Shown in pieces: positions 34,158-42,886 of a stretch of 64,000 bases of DNA (positions are counted from its first letter, which is position 1; each line of letters opens with the position of its first letter). Location of the stretch: NCBI RefSeq assembly GCF_013280595.1, contig NZ_JAAATY010000005.1, positions 186,001 to 250,000 on the forward strand. The letters are read 5' to 3'. The position numbers and the translations under genes are program-made. The stretch is from Kibdelosporangium persicum. GTDB lineage: Bacteria; Actinomycetota; Actinomycetes; Mycobacteriales; Pseudonocardiaceae. The notes beneath the pieces were generated by a model that was given only the letters and a program-made list of their open reading frames with translations, was not told the origin of the DNA and made no database searches.

Positions 34158-34209
34158 CCCCTCGTGAGTGTTTGTCCGTGTTAGAACACGGACAAACACT
34201 CACGAGGGG
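34158..34209. repeat. CTCGTGAG palindromic element, copy 5 (perfect 24-bp stem)
   Basis: This is the best copy: two perfectly complementary 24-bp arms (outer CCCCTCGTGAGTGTTTG, inner TCCGTGT) around a TAGA loop, 52 bp in all, followed by TTTT. It lies 12 bp after the membrane-protein stop and looks like an intrinsic terminator at this site. Confidence 0.92.
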
Positions 34210-34269
34210 TTTTGGTCCACATCACCCACTTGAGGTGACTCGCACCCTGATCTGGGTTACCGTTGATCC

Positions 34270-34539
34270 ATGGTGCGGGCTCCCCTGACACCCCAGGAAC
34301 GGGAACGCGGCAAGCAACTGGCCGCGGTACTGCGTGCGGCACGCGGCTCGATGAGCCTGGTGCAGCTGGCATCGGAGACAGGCTTGTCGCATGAGACGTT
34401 GCGCAAGATCGAGGCGGGCCGCATCCCGAGCCCCTCGTTCTTCACGGTCGCCGCGATCGCGGACGCCTTGGACATCTCGCTGGACTACATCGCCTCGCTC
34501 TGCTCGGACAGCGACGAGCATTCGCAGCTCCCCGCGTAA
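34270..34539 (+). CDS. XRE-family helix-turn-helix protein
   Basis: The ATG at 34270 gives 89 residues, almost entirely one Cro/C1-type HTH: LAAVLRAARGSMSLVQLASETGLSHETLRKIEAGRIPSPSFFTVAAIADALDISLDYIASL (about 17-76). No second domain is present. It precedes the TROVE/vWA-like gene by about 150 bp on the same strand and could regulate it, or act elsewhere. Confidence 0.88.
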   Translation: MVRAPLTPQERERGKQLAAVLRAARGSMSLVQLASETGLSHETLRKIEAGRIPSPSFFTVAAIADALDISLDYIASLCSDSDEHSQLPA

Positions 34540-34685
34540 ACCGATTCGGCGGTGACCACGGCCGCTGGTACTGTTCGCGCGCCGGCCGTGGGACTTCGGT
34601 GCGACTTCCGTCAAGGCGCCTTTCCAGCGACACTTCGCTGCTCGTGCCCCCATTCCCCGGCCGGCGCCGGGTACGAGGGGGAACG

Positions 34686-36068
34686 ATGGATCGTGTCACC
34701 GCCGAGGACATGCTGATGTTCGTCAACGCGGCGATCACGTCGAGCGGTCAGCGGGAGTTCCACAGCGCCGCGCAGCACCAGCGGCTGTCGCTGGACTTCC
34801 TGCACGAGTACATGATCGGGAACTACCGTGACCTGTACGCCGCGGCCTTGGCGCTGGACATCAACGACCACAACGCCACGTTGATCGCGTACCGGCTGCT
34901 CGCGACGTCCGGTGACACGGACCTGGAGCAGCGCCGCCTGGAAGGCCGGTTGATCGGCAAGCGGTTGCGTCTCGTGGCGCCGCAACGGGTGTACGGGCTT
35001 TTCCGCAGGCTGCGACGGTCGCGTGTGAACAATCGCAGGACCAGGGCCATCATCCGGGACTGGTTGGCGTCCCGGCCTGATCCGGCGTTCGACGCCGTGA
35101 AGTACCGCACCACGCTCAAGCAGGCCGTGCGGCACGCCCACCTCACCCCGGCGGGGGAGGAACTCGGGCCGTTCCTGTTCGCTGGCAGAACCCGTTATGA
35201 CACGCCGATCCTGGAGTCCTGGCGCCGGGCGCACTACGAGCACGCGGCCATCTACGACCTGCCGTACACGGTCGCGGAAGGGTTCGCGGCCAAGCACAAG
35301 ATCGACCGTGCCACGTTCCTGGAGCGCATCGCGCCCCGGATGACCAGGGTGGAACGGCTGCGGCTGCAGGAATCGGCGAGCCGCAACGACGTCGAAGTCG
35401 CCGCCGACCTGTCGGCCATGCCGTTGACACGGCTGGCGTCCTACGTTCTGTCGCTGCCGCTGTCCGTGCGTGCGCAGCGGCGCGACGAGCTGACCGGAGC
35501 ACTGCGCGCCGCGGCCTCCCGTACGTCAGGGCGTTGGGGACGGGTCGTCGCCGTGCTCGACGACAGCTTTTCCGCGTCCGGGTCGGGGCAGAAGCGCAGG
35601 CGCCCGCTGGCCGTCGCACTCGCGTGCCACTACCTGTTCGAGGCGCTGGCGGACCGCTACGTTCCACTGTGGACATCCGGGCGGACCGACGCGCTGATGA
35701 CGTATCCGTTCGGCGTGACGCCGCTGGGCGAGCGGATTCTCGACGCCTTGGAGCACAGGCCGGACCGGCTGGTGATCGTGTCCGACGGCTGGGACAACGC
35801 GCCGGACGGGCTCGCCGCGGAGGTGCTGCGCGTGTGGCGGGCCAGGCTCGACCCGCGGCACGAGGTCGGCATCGTCCACCTCAACCCGGAATACGACGCT
35901 GACACCTTCGACGTGAAGCGCCTGGGACACGTCCCCACCGTGGGCGTGCGGGACGCCGAGGACGTGCCCGCCCTGGTGGAGTTCGCCCGGTTCACCGAGG
36001 GCCGGACCGGCCTCGCGGAGCTGCGTGCGCACTTCGACGACCGGATCGCCCGGTTCCTGGAGGGATGA
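34686..36068 (+). CDS. TROVE/Ro60-like protein with vWA domain
   Basis: The ATG at 34686 follows GAGGGGGAACG; 460 residues. The first about 250 are helical and HEAT-like (MFVNAAITSSGQREFHSAAQ; LYAAALALDINDHNATLIAYR), like the TROVE ring of Ro60. The C-terminal part is a vWA-like fold with a MIDAS-type D-x-S-x-S in VLDDSFSAS (about 291), and VIVSDGWDN (about 362) as the second metal loop. Ro60 proteins bind misfolded RNA and Y-type RNAs and are linked to RNA repair in bacteria. The gene overlaps the next (ATGA), so the two are coupled. The TROVE call rests on overall layout and needs a profile search. Confidence 0.6.
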   Translation: MDRVTAEDMLMFVNAAITSSGQREFHSAAQHQRLSLDFLHEYMIGNYRDLYAAALALDINDHNATLIAYRLLATSGDTDLEQRRLEGRLIGKRLRLVAPQRVYGLFRRLRRSRVNNRRTRAIIRDWLASRPDPAFDAVKYRTTLKQAVRHAHLTPAGEELGPFLFAGRTRYDTPILESWRRAHYEHAAIYDLPYTVAEGFAAKHKIDRATFLERIAPRMTRVERLRLQESASRNDVEVAADLSAMPLTRLASYVLSLPLSVRAQRRDELTGALRAAASRTSGRWGRVVAVLDDSFSASGSGQKRRRPLAVALACHYLFEALADRYVPLWTSGRTDALMTYPFGVTPLGERILDALEHRPDRLVIVSDGWDNAPDGLAAEVLRVWRARLDPRHEVGIVHLNPEYDADTFDVKRLGHVPTVGVRDAEDVPALVEFARFTEGRTGLAELRAHFDDRIARFLEG

Positions 36069-37207
36069 TGGGTGGCTTCGACCTGACCGGCCTGTCGGTC
36101 CGGCCTTCCCAGGTGTGGGGCGGTGTCCGGCTCGTTCCCCTGGTCCGCGCCGAACCGATCCGCACGCTGCGGCTGCACGCCGAGGTCTACCGCTCCTTCG
36201 GCGTGGTGGACGTCGATCACCGGACCACGTACCTGTCCTACATCCCGCATGGGTTTGTGGCGACGTGGACTCGTGACGGCACGCCTGCGGCGGCGTACGG
36301 CACCGAAATCGCCGAGACCCCGTCGTCGTGCATGCCGCTGCGTTTCCATCGGCGGATGGCCCGGCGTACCGACAAGAACCGGCTGCGTTTCCTCCCGATG
36401 CACCTGGCGATGGAGGGATACCTGGCCCTGCACTTCGGCGGCCCGCGGATCGTCTGGGAGGAATGGTCGCAACGCGCCGTGCGGCACGGGCTTTCACCCC
36501 GCGTCGAACAGGCTTACACCGGTGCGGCGGTGGACGGTCTGGCGGACGCGTTGCGGATCTTCGAGATCCACCCTGGCCAGTGCGGCGTGCTGGTCTACGT
36601 GGCCGATGCCCTCGCCGCCGCGTTCGTCGTACCGCACCCGGACGACTACCGCGCCCTGCATCCCACGCTCATCCAGGACCTGTACGGCGAACTGGTCTAC
36701 CACTACGCGACGTTCTCCTCGCCAGTGCCGCAGTTCCGGGTACAGCTGGACGACACCTCCATCACCACCCTGGCGGACCTCAGGGCGGAGGCGACCAAGC
36801 AACAGTTGGCGTGGCCGGACTTTCACGACTCGGCCATGGCGTCAGGTCTGCTGGACGCCACCTACGACGTGCGCCGTGTGTACCGCATGGGTGACTACAC
36901 CCTGGCCCGTTTCCTGCCCGGTTTCCGGCTCAAGCAGGAGAACCACATCGGCGAACTGATCACCGACCGGCGCGGGCGCACCGCGTACCTGAAGACGTTC
37001 CGGCTGTCGGAGAACCAGATCCGCCGCGGTCATCTGCTGACCCAGCTGGCCGGGCACGACTGGCACCTGCGGGACACCGCGGCCGCCCTCGGGGTGACAG
37101 AGGCACAACTGGGCCTGCGGATCGAGTCCGCGGGGTTCGGAGCGCTCCTGCGGGAGGACGTGCTGGCGCGCTACCGGGCCAGTCAGCGAACGCCTCAGTC
37201 ACGATGA
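36065..37207 (+). CDS. ARPP-2-like protein with C-terminal Fis-type HTH
   Basis: 380 residues from an ATG overlapping the upstream stop. The N terminus (LSVRPSQVWGGVRLVPLVRAEPIRTL) resembles what I recall of the ARPP-2 domain, described computationally near ADP-ribosylglycohydrolase and rhodanese-phosphatase genes. The middle is a mixed alpha-beta region. The last about 60 residues (LLTQLAGHDWHLRDTAAALGVTEAQL) form a Fis/NtrC-type HTH. Translational coupling to the TROVE/vWA-like protein suggests one RNA-processing or conflict module. The exact activity is unknown. Confidence 0.5.
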   Translation: MMGGFDLTGLSVRPSQVWGGVRLVPLVRAEPIRTLRLHAEVYRSFGVVDVDHRTTYLSYIPHGFVATWTRDGTPAAAYGTEIAETPSSCMPLRFHRRMARRTDKNRLRFLPMHLAMEGYLALHFGGPRIVWEEWSQRAVRHGLSPRVEQAYTGAAVDGLADALRIFEIHPGQCGVLVYVADALAAAFVVPHPDDYRALHPTLIQDLYGELVYHYATFSSPVPQFRVQLDDTSITTLADLRAEATKQQLAWPDFHDSAMASGLLDATYDVRRVYRMGDYTLARFLPGFRLKQENHIGELITDRRGRTAYLKTFRLSENQIRRGHLLTQLAGHDWHLRDTAAALGVTEAQLGLRIESAGFGALLREDVLARYRASQRTPQSR

Positions 37208-37319
37208 CGTCCACCACGCCCGGCGAGAGTCAGCGGTGTGGATGCGCGACACGGCCGGGGCTTGGTGCAGGCCATGCCTCCGCCTGGGCACGTCTGGACT
37301 GGCACCACACGTCCCGCGT

Positions 37320-40300
37320 TCACCTTTCCGCGAGCCGGGCGACCTCCGCGGCCTGGTCCAGGTTTCCCACCTGCACGAAGAGATCGTGGGCGGAACGGAA
37401 CGCCCGCCGTGCGGCTTCCGGGTCGCTGTCCGCGTACGCCTTGCCGAGGCTGGTCAACGCGATCGCGTGGAACGAGTGCCAGCCGCGCGTGCGCCACAGC
37501 GCGACGGACTCCTCCAGGTGCGGGACGGCCTTGGCCGGATTCCCGGCGGCCACCTCGATCGAGCCGAGAATCTCCAGCGCCTCGGCCAGATGATGGCTCA
37601 TGTTGTACTCACGGCTCAGCGCGACGGCGGTCTCGGCGGTCGGCCGCGCGGCCTCGTCACCGACCCTGAAGTACAGCCGTGCCAACGCCAGCAGTGTCAG
37701 CACCTCGGTGTAGTTGTCGCGATAGGACCGTGAGATCGCCAGTGACTCGTCGAGCATCTGTTTGCTGGTGTCGAAATGGCCGAGTGCGTGGTGGCCGATT
37801 CCGGCGAACTGCAACGCGGTGGCGTAGCACCGGGCGTTGCCGAGTTCACGGGCACGGTCGAGCGCGTTGTTGGCGTGCCCGATCGCGACCATCACATCGC
37901 GGTTCTCGAAGTGGGCCAACGCGAGTGACAGCTCGGCCCTGGCCTGGCCGCCGAGGTGACCGGCCCGGGTCGCGAGCTCCAGCGCCTCGTCGGCCATGGT
38001 GATCGCGTCCGGGTAGGCGCCGTTCGCGGTGAGCGACCACGAACACATCAGGGCCGCGTCCGCACTGCCCTGGGGCAGACCGAGTTCGGTGAACATCTCC
38101 TTCAACCGGGTGGCTTCGGCGTACTGGCGTGCCATCGCGTCGCCTTCGGTCCGTTCGGCCGCCCATGTGGTGACGTCGATGAGGCCGCGCAGCATGACCG
38201 CCTCGCCCAGCGCGTTGCCGCACTCCCGGCAGAGCACCAGCACCTCGGTGTTGAGCGTGATCCAGTCCGTGTACATCCCGCGGACGTCGAAGTACTTCTC
38301 CATGCACGCGGCCAGGTCGAACGCCAGGTCAGCCAGCCGGAGCCGGCACGCCTGGCGTACCGCGGCGAGCAACGCGCCGCGTTCGGCGTCGAACCAGTCG
38401 GCGGCCCATTCCGGCCGGAAGTCCCGCAGGACGTGGTCCATCCGCGGCCGTGGCGCCGGGCTGCTGATCGGCGCGAAGCACGGGCCGGGGACCGAGGCCG
38501 ACATCCGGTGCGCGAGGCTGAGCCAGCCGCCCAGCCCCTGCTCCAGCGCACGGGCACGGCTTTCGCCGGTCTCCTCCTCCGCCGCTCGTTCGGCGGCGAA
38601 CAGCCGGACGAGGTCATGGAACCGATACCGGTACTGGCCGGCGGCATCCGTTCCGGACGTGGTCAGCAACTGCGCGTCCACCAACGCCTCGGCGCACTCG
38701 GTGGCCTCGTCGATCGGGCGTTCGAGCACCACGGAAGCGAGCCACGGCGGGAAGTCGGGCGCACTGAACAACCCGAGCAGGCGGAACAACCGGCGCGGCT
38801 GGTCGTCCAGCCCGCGGTAGCTCAACGCGAGCGACGCCCGGACTGCCAGATCGCCCGCGGACAACTGGTCCAGCCGACGCCGCTCGTCACCCAGCATCGA
38901 AGCCAGGTGCGCCAGGCTCCACGCGGGCCTGGCCGCCAGCCGCGCACCCGCGATCCGCACGGCGAGCGGCAGCCCACCGCACAGGGTGACGATCTCGCTC
39001 GCCGCGAACAGTTCACGCGTGACGCGGTCCTCGCCGACGATCTGCGTGAGCAGGTCGACGGCCTCGTCCGCGGCGAACACGTCGAGATCGACGCGGTGTG
39101 CGCCTTCCAGCCCGATCAGCCTGGCCCGGCTCGTGACCACCACGGCACACGTCGGAGTTCCCGGCAGCAGCGGCCGTACCTGCTCCTCCGACGCGGCATC
39201 GTCGAGCAGGACCAGGATCTTGCGGCCGTTGACCAGAGTCCGGTACGTCTCCACGCGCTCGTCCGGGTCCGCCGGGATCGCACGTTCCGGAACGCCCAGC
39301 GCGCGCAGGAACCGGGCCAGGACGTCCGCGGGTTTCGCCGGGTTCGCGTTCGCGCCCTGAAGGTTCGCCCACAGCTGGCCGTCCGGGTACGAGGCGGCCG
39401 CGTGGTGCGCGACGTGGACGCTCAACGCGGTCTTGCCGATGCCGCCCATGCCCACGATCGTGGTGACCGGCGACATCGAACCCCAGTCGCCGGTCAGATG
39501 CTTGATCAGCGTGGCGATCTCGGTGAGCCTGCCGGTGAAGTCGGGCACCTTCGCCGGCAGCGACGCCGGTGCCGACCAAGCCCTTGCTTGCGTGCTCGTC
39601 TGCTGCTCCGGTACCGCGGGCCGGCTGGTCACGAGCAGATCCGGGTCGGCCTCCAGGATGCGCAGGTGGAGCCGCTGGAGCTGCGGGCTGGGCGGCACAC
39701 CCAGCTCTTCGGCCAACCGGGCGCGCACCCGGTCGTAGCACGTCAACGCCTCGGCCGGCCGGCCTTGCCGGTACAACGCGAGCATCAGCTGCCCGGCGAC
39801 GCGTTCGTTCATCGGATCGGCTTCGAACGCTCCGGTCACCTCGGTCAGCACCTCGGCATGCAGGCCGCAGCGCAGTTTCAGGTCACGCAGATCGATCTCG
39901 GCGGATTCCCGTTCCCGCAACAGTGCCGCGCGCTGCGTGTTGAACCACGGGTTGTCGACGCCGGAGAACGGTTCGCCCCGCCACAACTCCAGAGCCTCGT
40001 TGAACAAACCGATCGCGCCGGTGGGTTCGTCGGTGGTCCTGGCGCGGGCCATCAACTGGCGGAAACTGTGCAGGTCCACCGTCGCCGGGTTGACCGCGGC
40101 CATGTACCCACCGGGCTGACGCACGATCCGCACGCTCTGTTCGGCGGGCGCCAACGCCTGCCTCAACCGGGAAAGGTAACCGTAGAGCGGAGTCAGGCCG
40201 CTGTGCGGCGTGCGGTCACCCCAGATGCGAGCGGCGAGGTCGGTAATGGGTACCAGCCGGTCCGCGTCGACGAGCAACGCGGCCAGGACGTGACGCTGCC

Positions 40301-40379
40301 GAGCGTGCCCCAAGTCCACCTGATGGCCGTCGACGCGCGCCTCGATCGCGCCGAGCAACCCGAACTCCACTGCCGTCAC
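37320..40379 (-). CDS. AfsR/SARP-type regulator: wHTH, BTAD, NB-ARC, TPR
   Basis: 1019 residues. Residues 1-95 are an OmpR-like winged helix (LLGAIEARVDGHQVDLGHARQRHVLAALL). Residues about 100-245 are the bacterial transcriptional activation domain (LFNEALELWRGEPF; ALTCYDRVRARLAEELGVPPSP). An NB-ARC ATPase follows, with Walker A GMGGIGKTAL (about 311) and the hhhDD loop in KILVLLDDA. About eight TPRs make up the rest. This STAND layout is that of AfsR, which switches on antibiotic genes after ATP-dependent oligomerisation. It lies 72 bp downstream of the KAP-like NTPase gene on the same strand, so cotranscription is possible. Confidence 0.93.
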   Translation of the reverse strand: MTAVEFGLLGAIEARVDGHQVDLGHARQRHVLAALLVDADRLVPITDLAARIWGDRTPHSGLTPLYGYLSRLRQALAPAEQSVRIVRQPGGYMAAVNPATVDLHSFRQLMARARTTDEPTGAIGLFNEALELWRGEPFSGVDNPWFNTQRAALLRERESAEIDLRDLKLRCGLHAEVLTEVTGAFEADPMNERVAGQLMLALYRQGRPAEALTCYDRVRARLAEELGVPPSPQLQRLHLRILEADPDLLVTSRPAVPEQQTSTQARAWSAPASLPAKVPDFTGRLTEIATLIKHLTGDWGSMSPVTTIVGMGGIGKTALSVHVAHHAAASYPDGQLWANLQGANANPAKPADVLARFLRALGVPERAIPADPDERVETYRTLVNGRKILVLLDDAASEEQVRPLLPGTPTCAVVVTSRARLIGLEGAHRVDLDVFAADEAVDLLTQIVGEDRVTRELFAASEIVTLCGGLPLAVRIAGARLAARPAWSLAHLASMLGDERRRLDQLSAGDLAVRASLALSYRGLDDQPRRLFRLLGLFSAPDFPPWLASVVLERPIDEATECAEALVDAQLLTTSGTDAAGQYRYRFHDLVRLFAAERAAEEETGESRARALEQGLGGWLSLAHRMSASVPGPCFAPISSPAPRPRMDHVLRDFRPEWAADWFDAERGALLAAVRQACRLRLADLAFDLAACMEKYFDVRGMYTDWITLNTEVLVLCRECGNALGEAVMLRGLIDVTTWAAERTEGDAMARQYAEATRLKEMFTELGLPQGSADAALMCSWSLTANGAYPDAITMADEALELATRAGHLGGQARAELSLALAHFENRDVMVAIGHANNALDRARELGNARCYATALQFAGIGHHALGHFDTSKQMLDESLAISRSYRDNYTEVLTLLALARLYFRVGDEAARPTAETAVALSREYNMSHHLAEALEILGSIEVAAGNPAKAVPHLEESVALWRTRGWHSFHAIALTSLGKAYADSDPEAARRAFRSAHDLFVQVGNLDQAAEVARLAER

Positions 40380-40451
40380 CGCTCCCCCAGCGCTGGCCCG
40401 ATACCACCATCCCCGCCGAGAATGTCCCCAGCCTATCCGTAAACGTGCTGA

Positions 40452-42692
40452 TCACGTCAGGTCGTCGAACTGGAGGCCGTGCTCCTTGCGGAACCGGACG
40501 AGAAGTCCCCTGGCGACTTGCGGATCGACGGCCATCTGCTGCCGGACGGTCGCCAGCGGTGCCAGTGTGATGGCGCGCAGCGCCTTCCCGTCGAGCGTGT
40601 CGGTGAAGACCTCCAGGATCGTGGCGCAGAACAACAGAAAACCGCTGCTCTGTGCCCGCAGCTGGGCGTAGTGCTCGTCGGGTTCGGCGAGGCTCTTGGC
40701 CAGTTCCAGCATCTCGCCGGGCGTGGTCGCCGACCGGGCGGCGAGCAGATCGCCCATCAGCCGGGAAATCCCCGGACCGGCCTCCTGGGACCGGGCCATC
40801 CCGGCGAAGGCGTGGGATTTCTTCAGAACCTCCTGGCGGACCATCCGCGCGACCACCGCCGAGAGCGGCGGGTTGTACAGGTCGAACGCGGCGTCCAGCA
40901 TGTCCACGACACAACGCCGCAGATCGCGGGGCAACCCGCCGGAAAGGCAATGGCACAGCAGGATGAACTGTTCGGGCGCGCCGGGCAGGCGCCTGCTGAT
41001 CCATCGCCTGCTCTCGTCGACGGTGAAGTGGTCCATCCGGATCATCTCGGCGAACGCGCTGTCGAAGGCGTCCCGCACGGCGATGCCGCGCTGTTCGAAC
41101 GTGGTGAAGGCGTCGTCGGACACCGAGACGAGGAAAAGGCAGCCGGGAACGCCGAAAACGCCCTTGATGTCGTTGACGAACTCGTGTGCCTTCTCCGGCT
41201 GGCCGATCTTGTCCAGTTCGTCGATGGCGATCACGATCCGGTCGATCACCTCGGCCGCGACGAGGGTGGCCGCGGCGGTCCGGGCGAACCGGCGGAACTC
41301 CTCGACCACTTCGGGATGGGTCAGCTGTTGTTCCGCGCGCTGGGACTGCCAGGTCCGGCTGGCCTCGCCCTTCAGCGGCGTGCTGATCTTGCCCGACCAC
41401 CCGGACGTGAACGTCTGCAGGAACCGGATCCGGTCCAGTTGCTGCCGGGCCTGTGTCTTGAGGGTGGTGAGCGGGTCGCGCCTTCGCCTCGTGCTCCTGC
41501 GCCACAACCACCTGGCACTGCCCGGCAAGGCGAACACGAGCCGGACGCCGTACAACGCGGCCACCACGCAAGCCACGAGGACGGTGCCGCGCAGGAAGGA
41601 CCCGCCGAGGAAGACGTCCGGGATCTTTTCCGGAAAGCCGTGCCAGATGGTGGCCGCGGCGCGTTGTAAGTCCGTCAGGAAAGCCGGGATCGTCATGCCC
41701 AACAGCTGGCTTCCGCCATAGACGACCGCGGTGATCACCACGGCTGGGCCCAGGATGCCCCGCAGGCGATCCCGGTTGCGGTCCGGCCCGTCCCATTTCG
41801 CGAAGGCGCGGACCTCGTCGACCTTGGCGATGACCGCCTTGCACAGCAAGGCATGCAGGTGCAACACGAAGTCGCGCGCCTCGTACCTCGCGGGTGCGGC
41901 GGCGACGACCGTCAACGGCGGCGGGGAGTCCGGCGACTGGAACCGGCCGTGCATGATCGACTGGATGGCGGTGGTCTTGCCGGTGCCGCGCTGTCCCGCC
42001 AACGCGATGGCGCCGGAAGCCGAGCGCTTGAGCACCCGGCCAAGCCGTTCGGTGGCTTCGGTGACGACGACGTCCGTGTCGTCCTCGATGTACAGGTTGG
42101 TCACTTGCCTGGACCGCAACTTGGTGCTGTAGATCCGTTGGCGGCGGCTTTCGATGTGCCGCAGGAGTTCCGGCTGGACCAACGTGACGAGCACGGTGTT
42201 CCACCGGTCGCCGAGGCCGTACGTTTCGTCGGAATCGCCTTCCCGCTCGTACACGCCGAGCAGGGCCAGCACGCCGGGTGTCCGCTCGATGGCCACCCTG
42301 CAGGAGATCGCCACGGTGGCGATGAAGCCGATCACGACGATGACGTGGTCGATCAGGGCCATGCCGGCCCATGCCGCCCGCATCAGGGAGATGTAGCCGA
42401 CGCCGAGCGCGAACGCGAACAGCAGCCGCCCGACCTCGGCCAACGTCACCCTGGGCCGCTCGTGGCGGTCGTCGTCGAACGTGTCGAACCGCAGGCCGAG
42501 CCACCGCACCTCGTCCTGCTCCATCCGGATGCGCGCCAGGACCGTGTGGTCGTCCAGGATGGCCTGGCCGGCTTCCCTGTCGGTGATGTCCGAGCCTGCC
42601 AGCGCCGTGCGGATCTCCGGTTCCGACAGGGCTTCGTAGAGCAGCGCGGACAAGGCCTCCCGTGCCGTGTCCCACTCGCTCTCGTGTTCCAT
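40452..42692 (-). CDS. KAP-like membrane-anchored P-loop NTPase
   Basis: I start at the ATG at 42692 (GAGGGGG 7 nt upstream); the longer frame to 42785 runs into palindrome copy 6. 746 residues. Two TM helices lie at about 85-130 (LLFAFALGVGYISLM; VIVVIGFIATVAIS), Walker A is LAGQRGTGKTTAI (about 230), two more TM helices (VVITAVVYGGSQLL; VLVACVVAALYGVRLVF) sit between Walker A and B, and Walker B is VIAIDELDKI (about 487). TM helices inserted into the P-loop domain are the hallmark of KAP NTPases, some of which act in phage defence. It precedes the AfsR-type STAND regulator. Confidence 0.8.
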   Translation of the reverse strand: MEHESEWDTAREALSALLYEALSEPEIRTALAGSDITDREAGQAILDDHTVLARIRMEQDEVRWLGLRFDTFDDDRHERPRVTLAEVGRLLFAFALGVGYISLMRAAWAGMALIDHVIVVIGFIATVAISCRVAIERTPGVLALLGVYEREGDSDETYGLGDRWNTVLVTLVQPELLRHIESRRQRIYSTKLRSRQVTNLYIEDDTDVVVTEATERLGRVLKRSASGAIALAGQRGTGKTTAIQSIMHGRFQSPDSPPPLTVVAAAPARYEARDFVLHLHALLCKAVIAKVDEVRAFAKWDGPDRNRDRLRGILGPAVVITAVVYGGSQLLGMTIPAFLTDLQRAAATIWHGFPEKIPDVFLGGSFLRGTVLVACVVAALYGVRLVFALPGSARWLWRRSTRRRRDPLTTLKTQARQQLDRIRFLQTFTSGWSGKISTPLKGEASRTWQSQRAEQQLTHPEVVEEFRRFARTAAATLVAAEVIDRIVIAIDELDKIGQPEKAHEFVNDIKGVFGVPGCLFLVSVSDDAFTTFEQRGIAVRDAFDSAFAEMIRMDHFTVDESRRWISRRLPGAPEQFILLCHCLSGGLPRDLRRCVVDMLDAAFDLYNPPLSAVVARMVRQEVLKKSHAFAGMARSQEAGPGISRLMGDLLAARSATTPGEMLELAKSLAEPDEHYAQLRAQSSGFLLFCATILEVFTDTLDGKALRAITLAPLATVRQQMAVDPQVARGLLVRFRKEHGLQFDDLT

Positions 42693-42742
42693 CAGCGGCC
42701 CCCTCGTCGACACCCAGGCCGATTTTAGAGGGCACTTTCCTG

Positions 42743-42788
42743 CTCGTGAGTGGTTATCAGGGTTAGAACCCGGACAAACACTCACGAG
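42743..42788. repeat. CTCGTGAG palindromic element, copy 6 (imperfect)
   Basis: The arms CTCGTGAGTGGTTATC and GACAAACACTCACGAG flank AGGGTTAGAACCCG. Two mismatches in the stem make it the most decayed copy. It lies between the 3' end of the inositol-phosphatase gene and the start of the KAP-like gene. Confidence 0.88.
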
Positions 42789-42886
42789 GGTCTTTCAGGG
42801 CCGCCAGTCCGCTGAGGATGTCCACAAGGGACACAGGGACGTCATCGCGATGGTGCCGCCGAGGCCGAGGACGACCACTCGGCCTG

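Noticed and set aside
37956-40442. 828-codon plus-strand frame over the SARP regulator
   Set aside because: It is antisense to a protein with intact winged-helix, BTAD, NB-ARC and TPR parts. The translation is Arg/Gln-rich without motifs.
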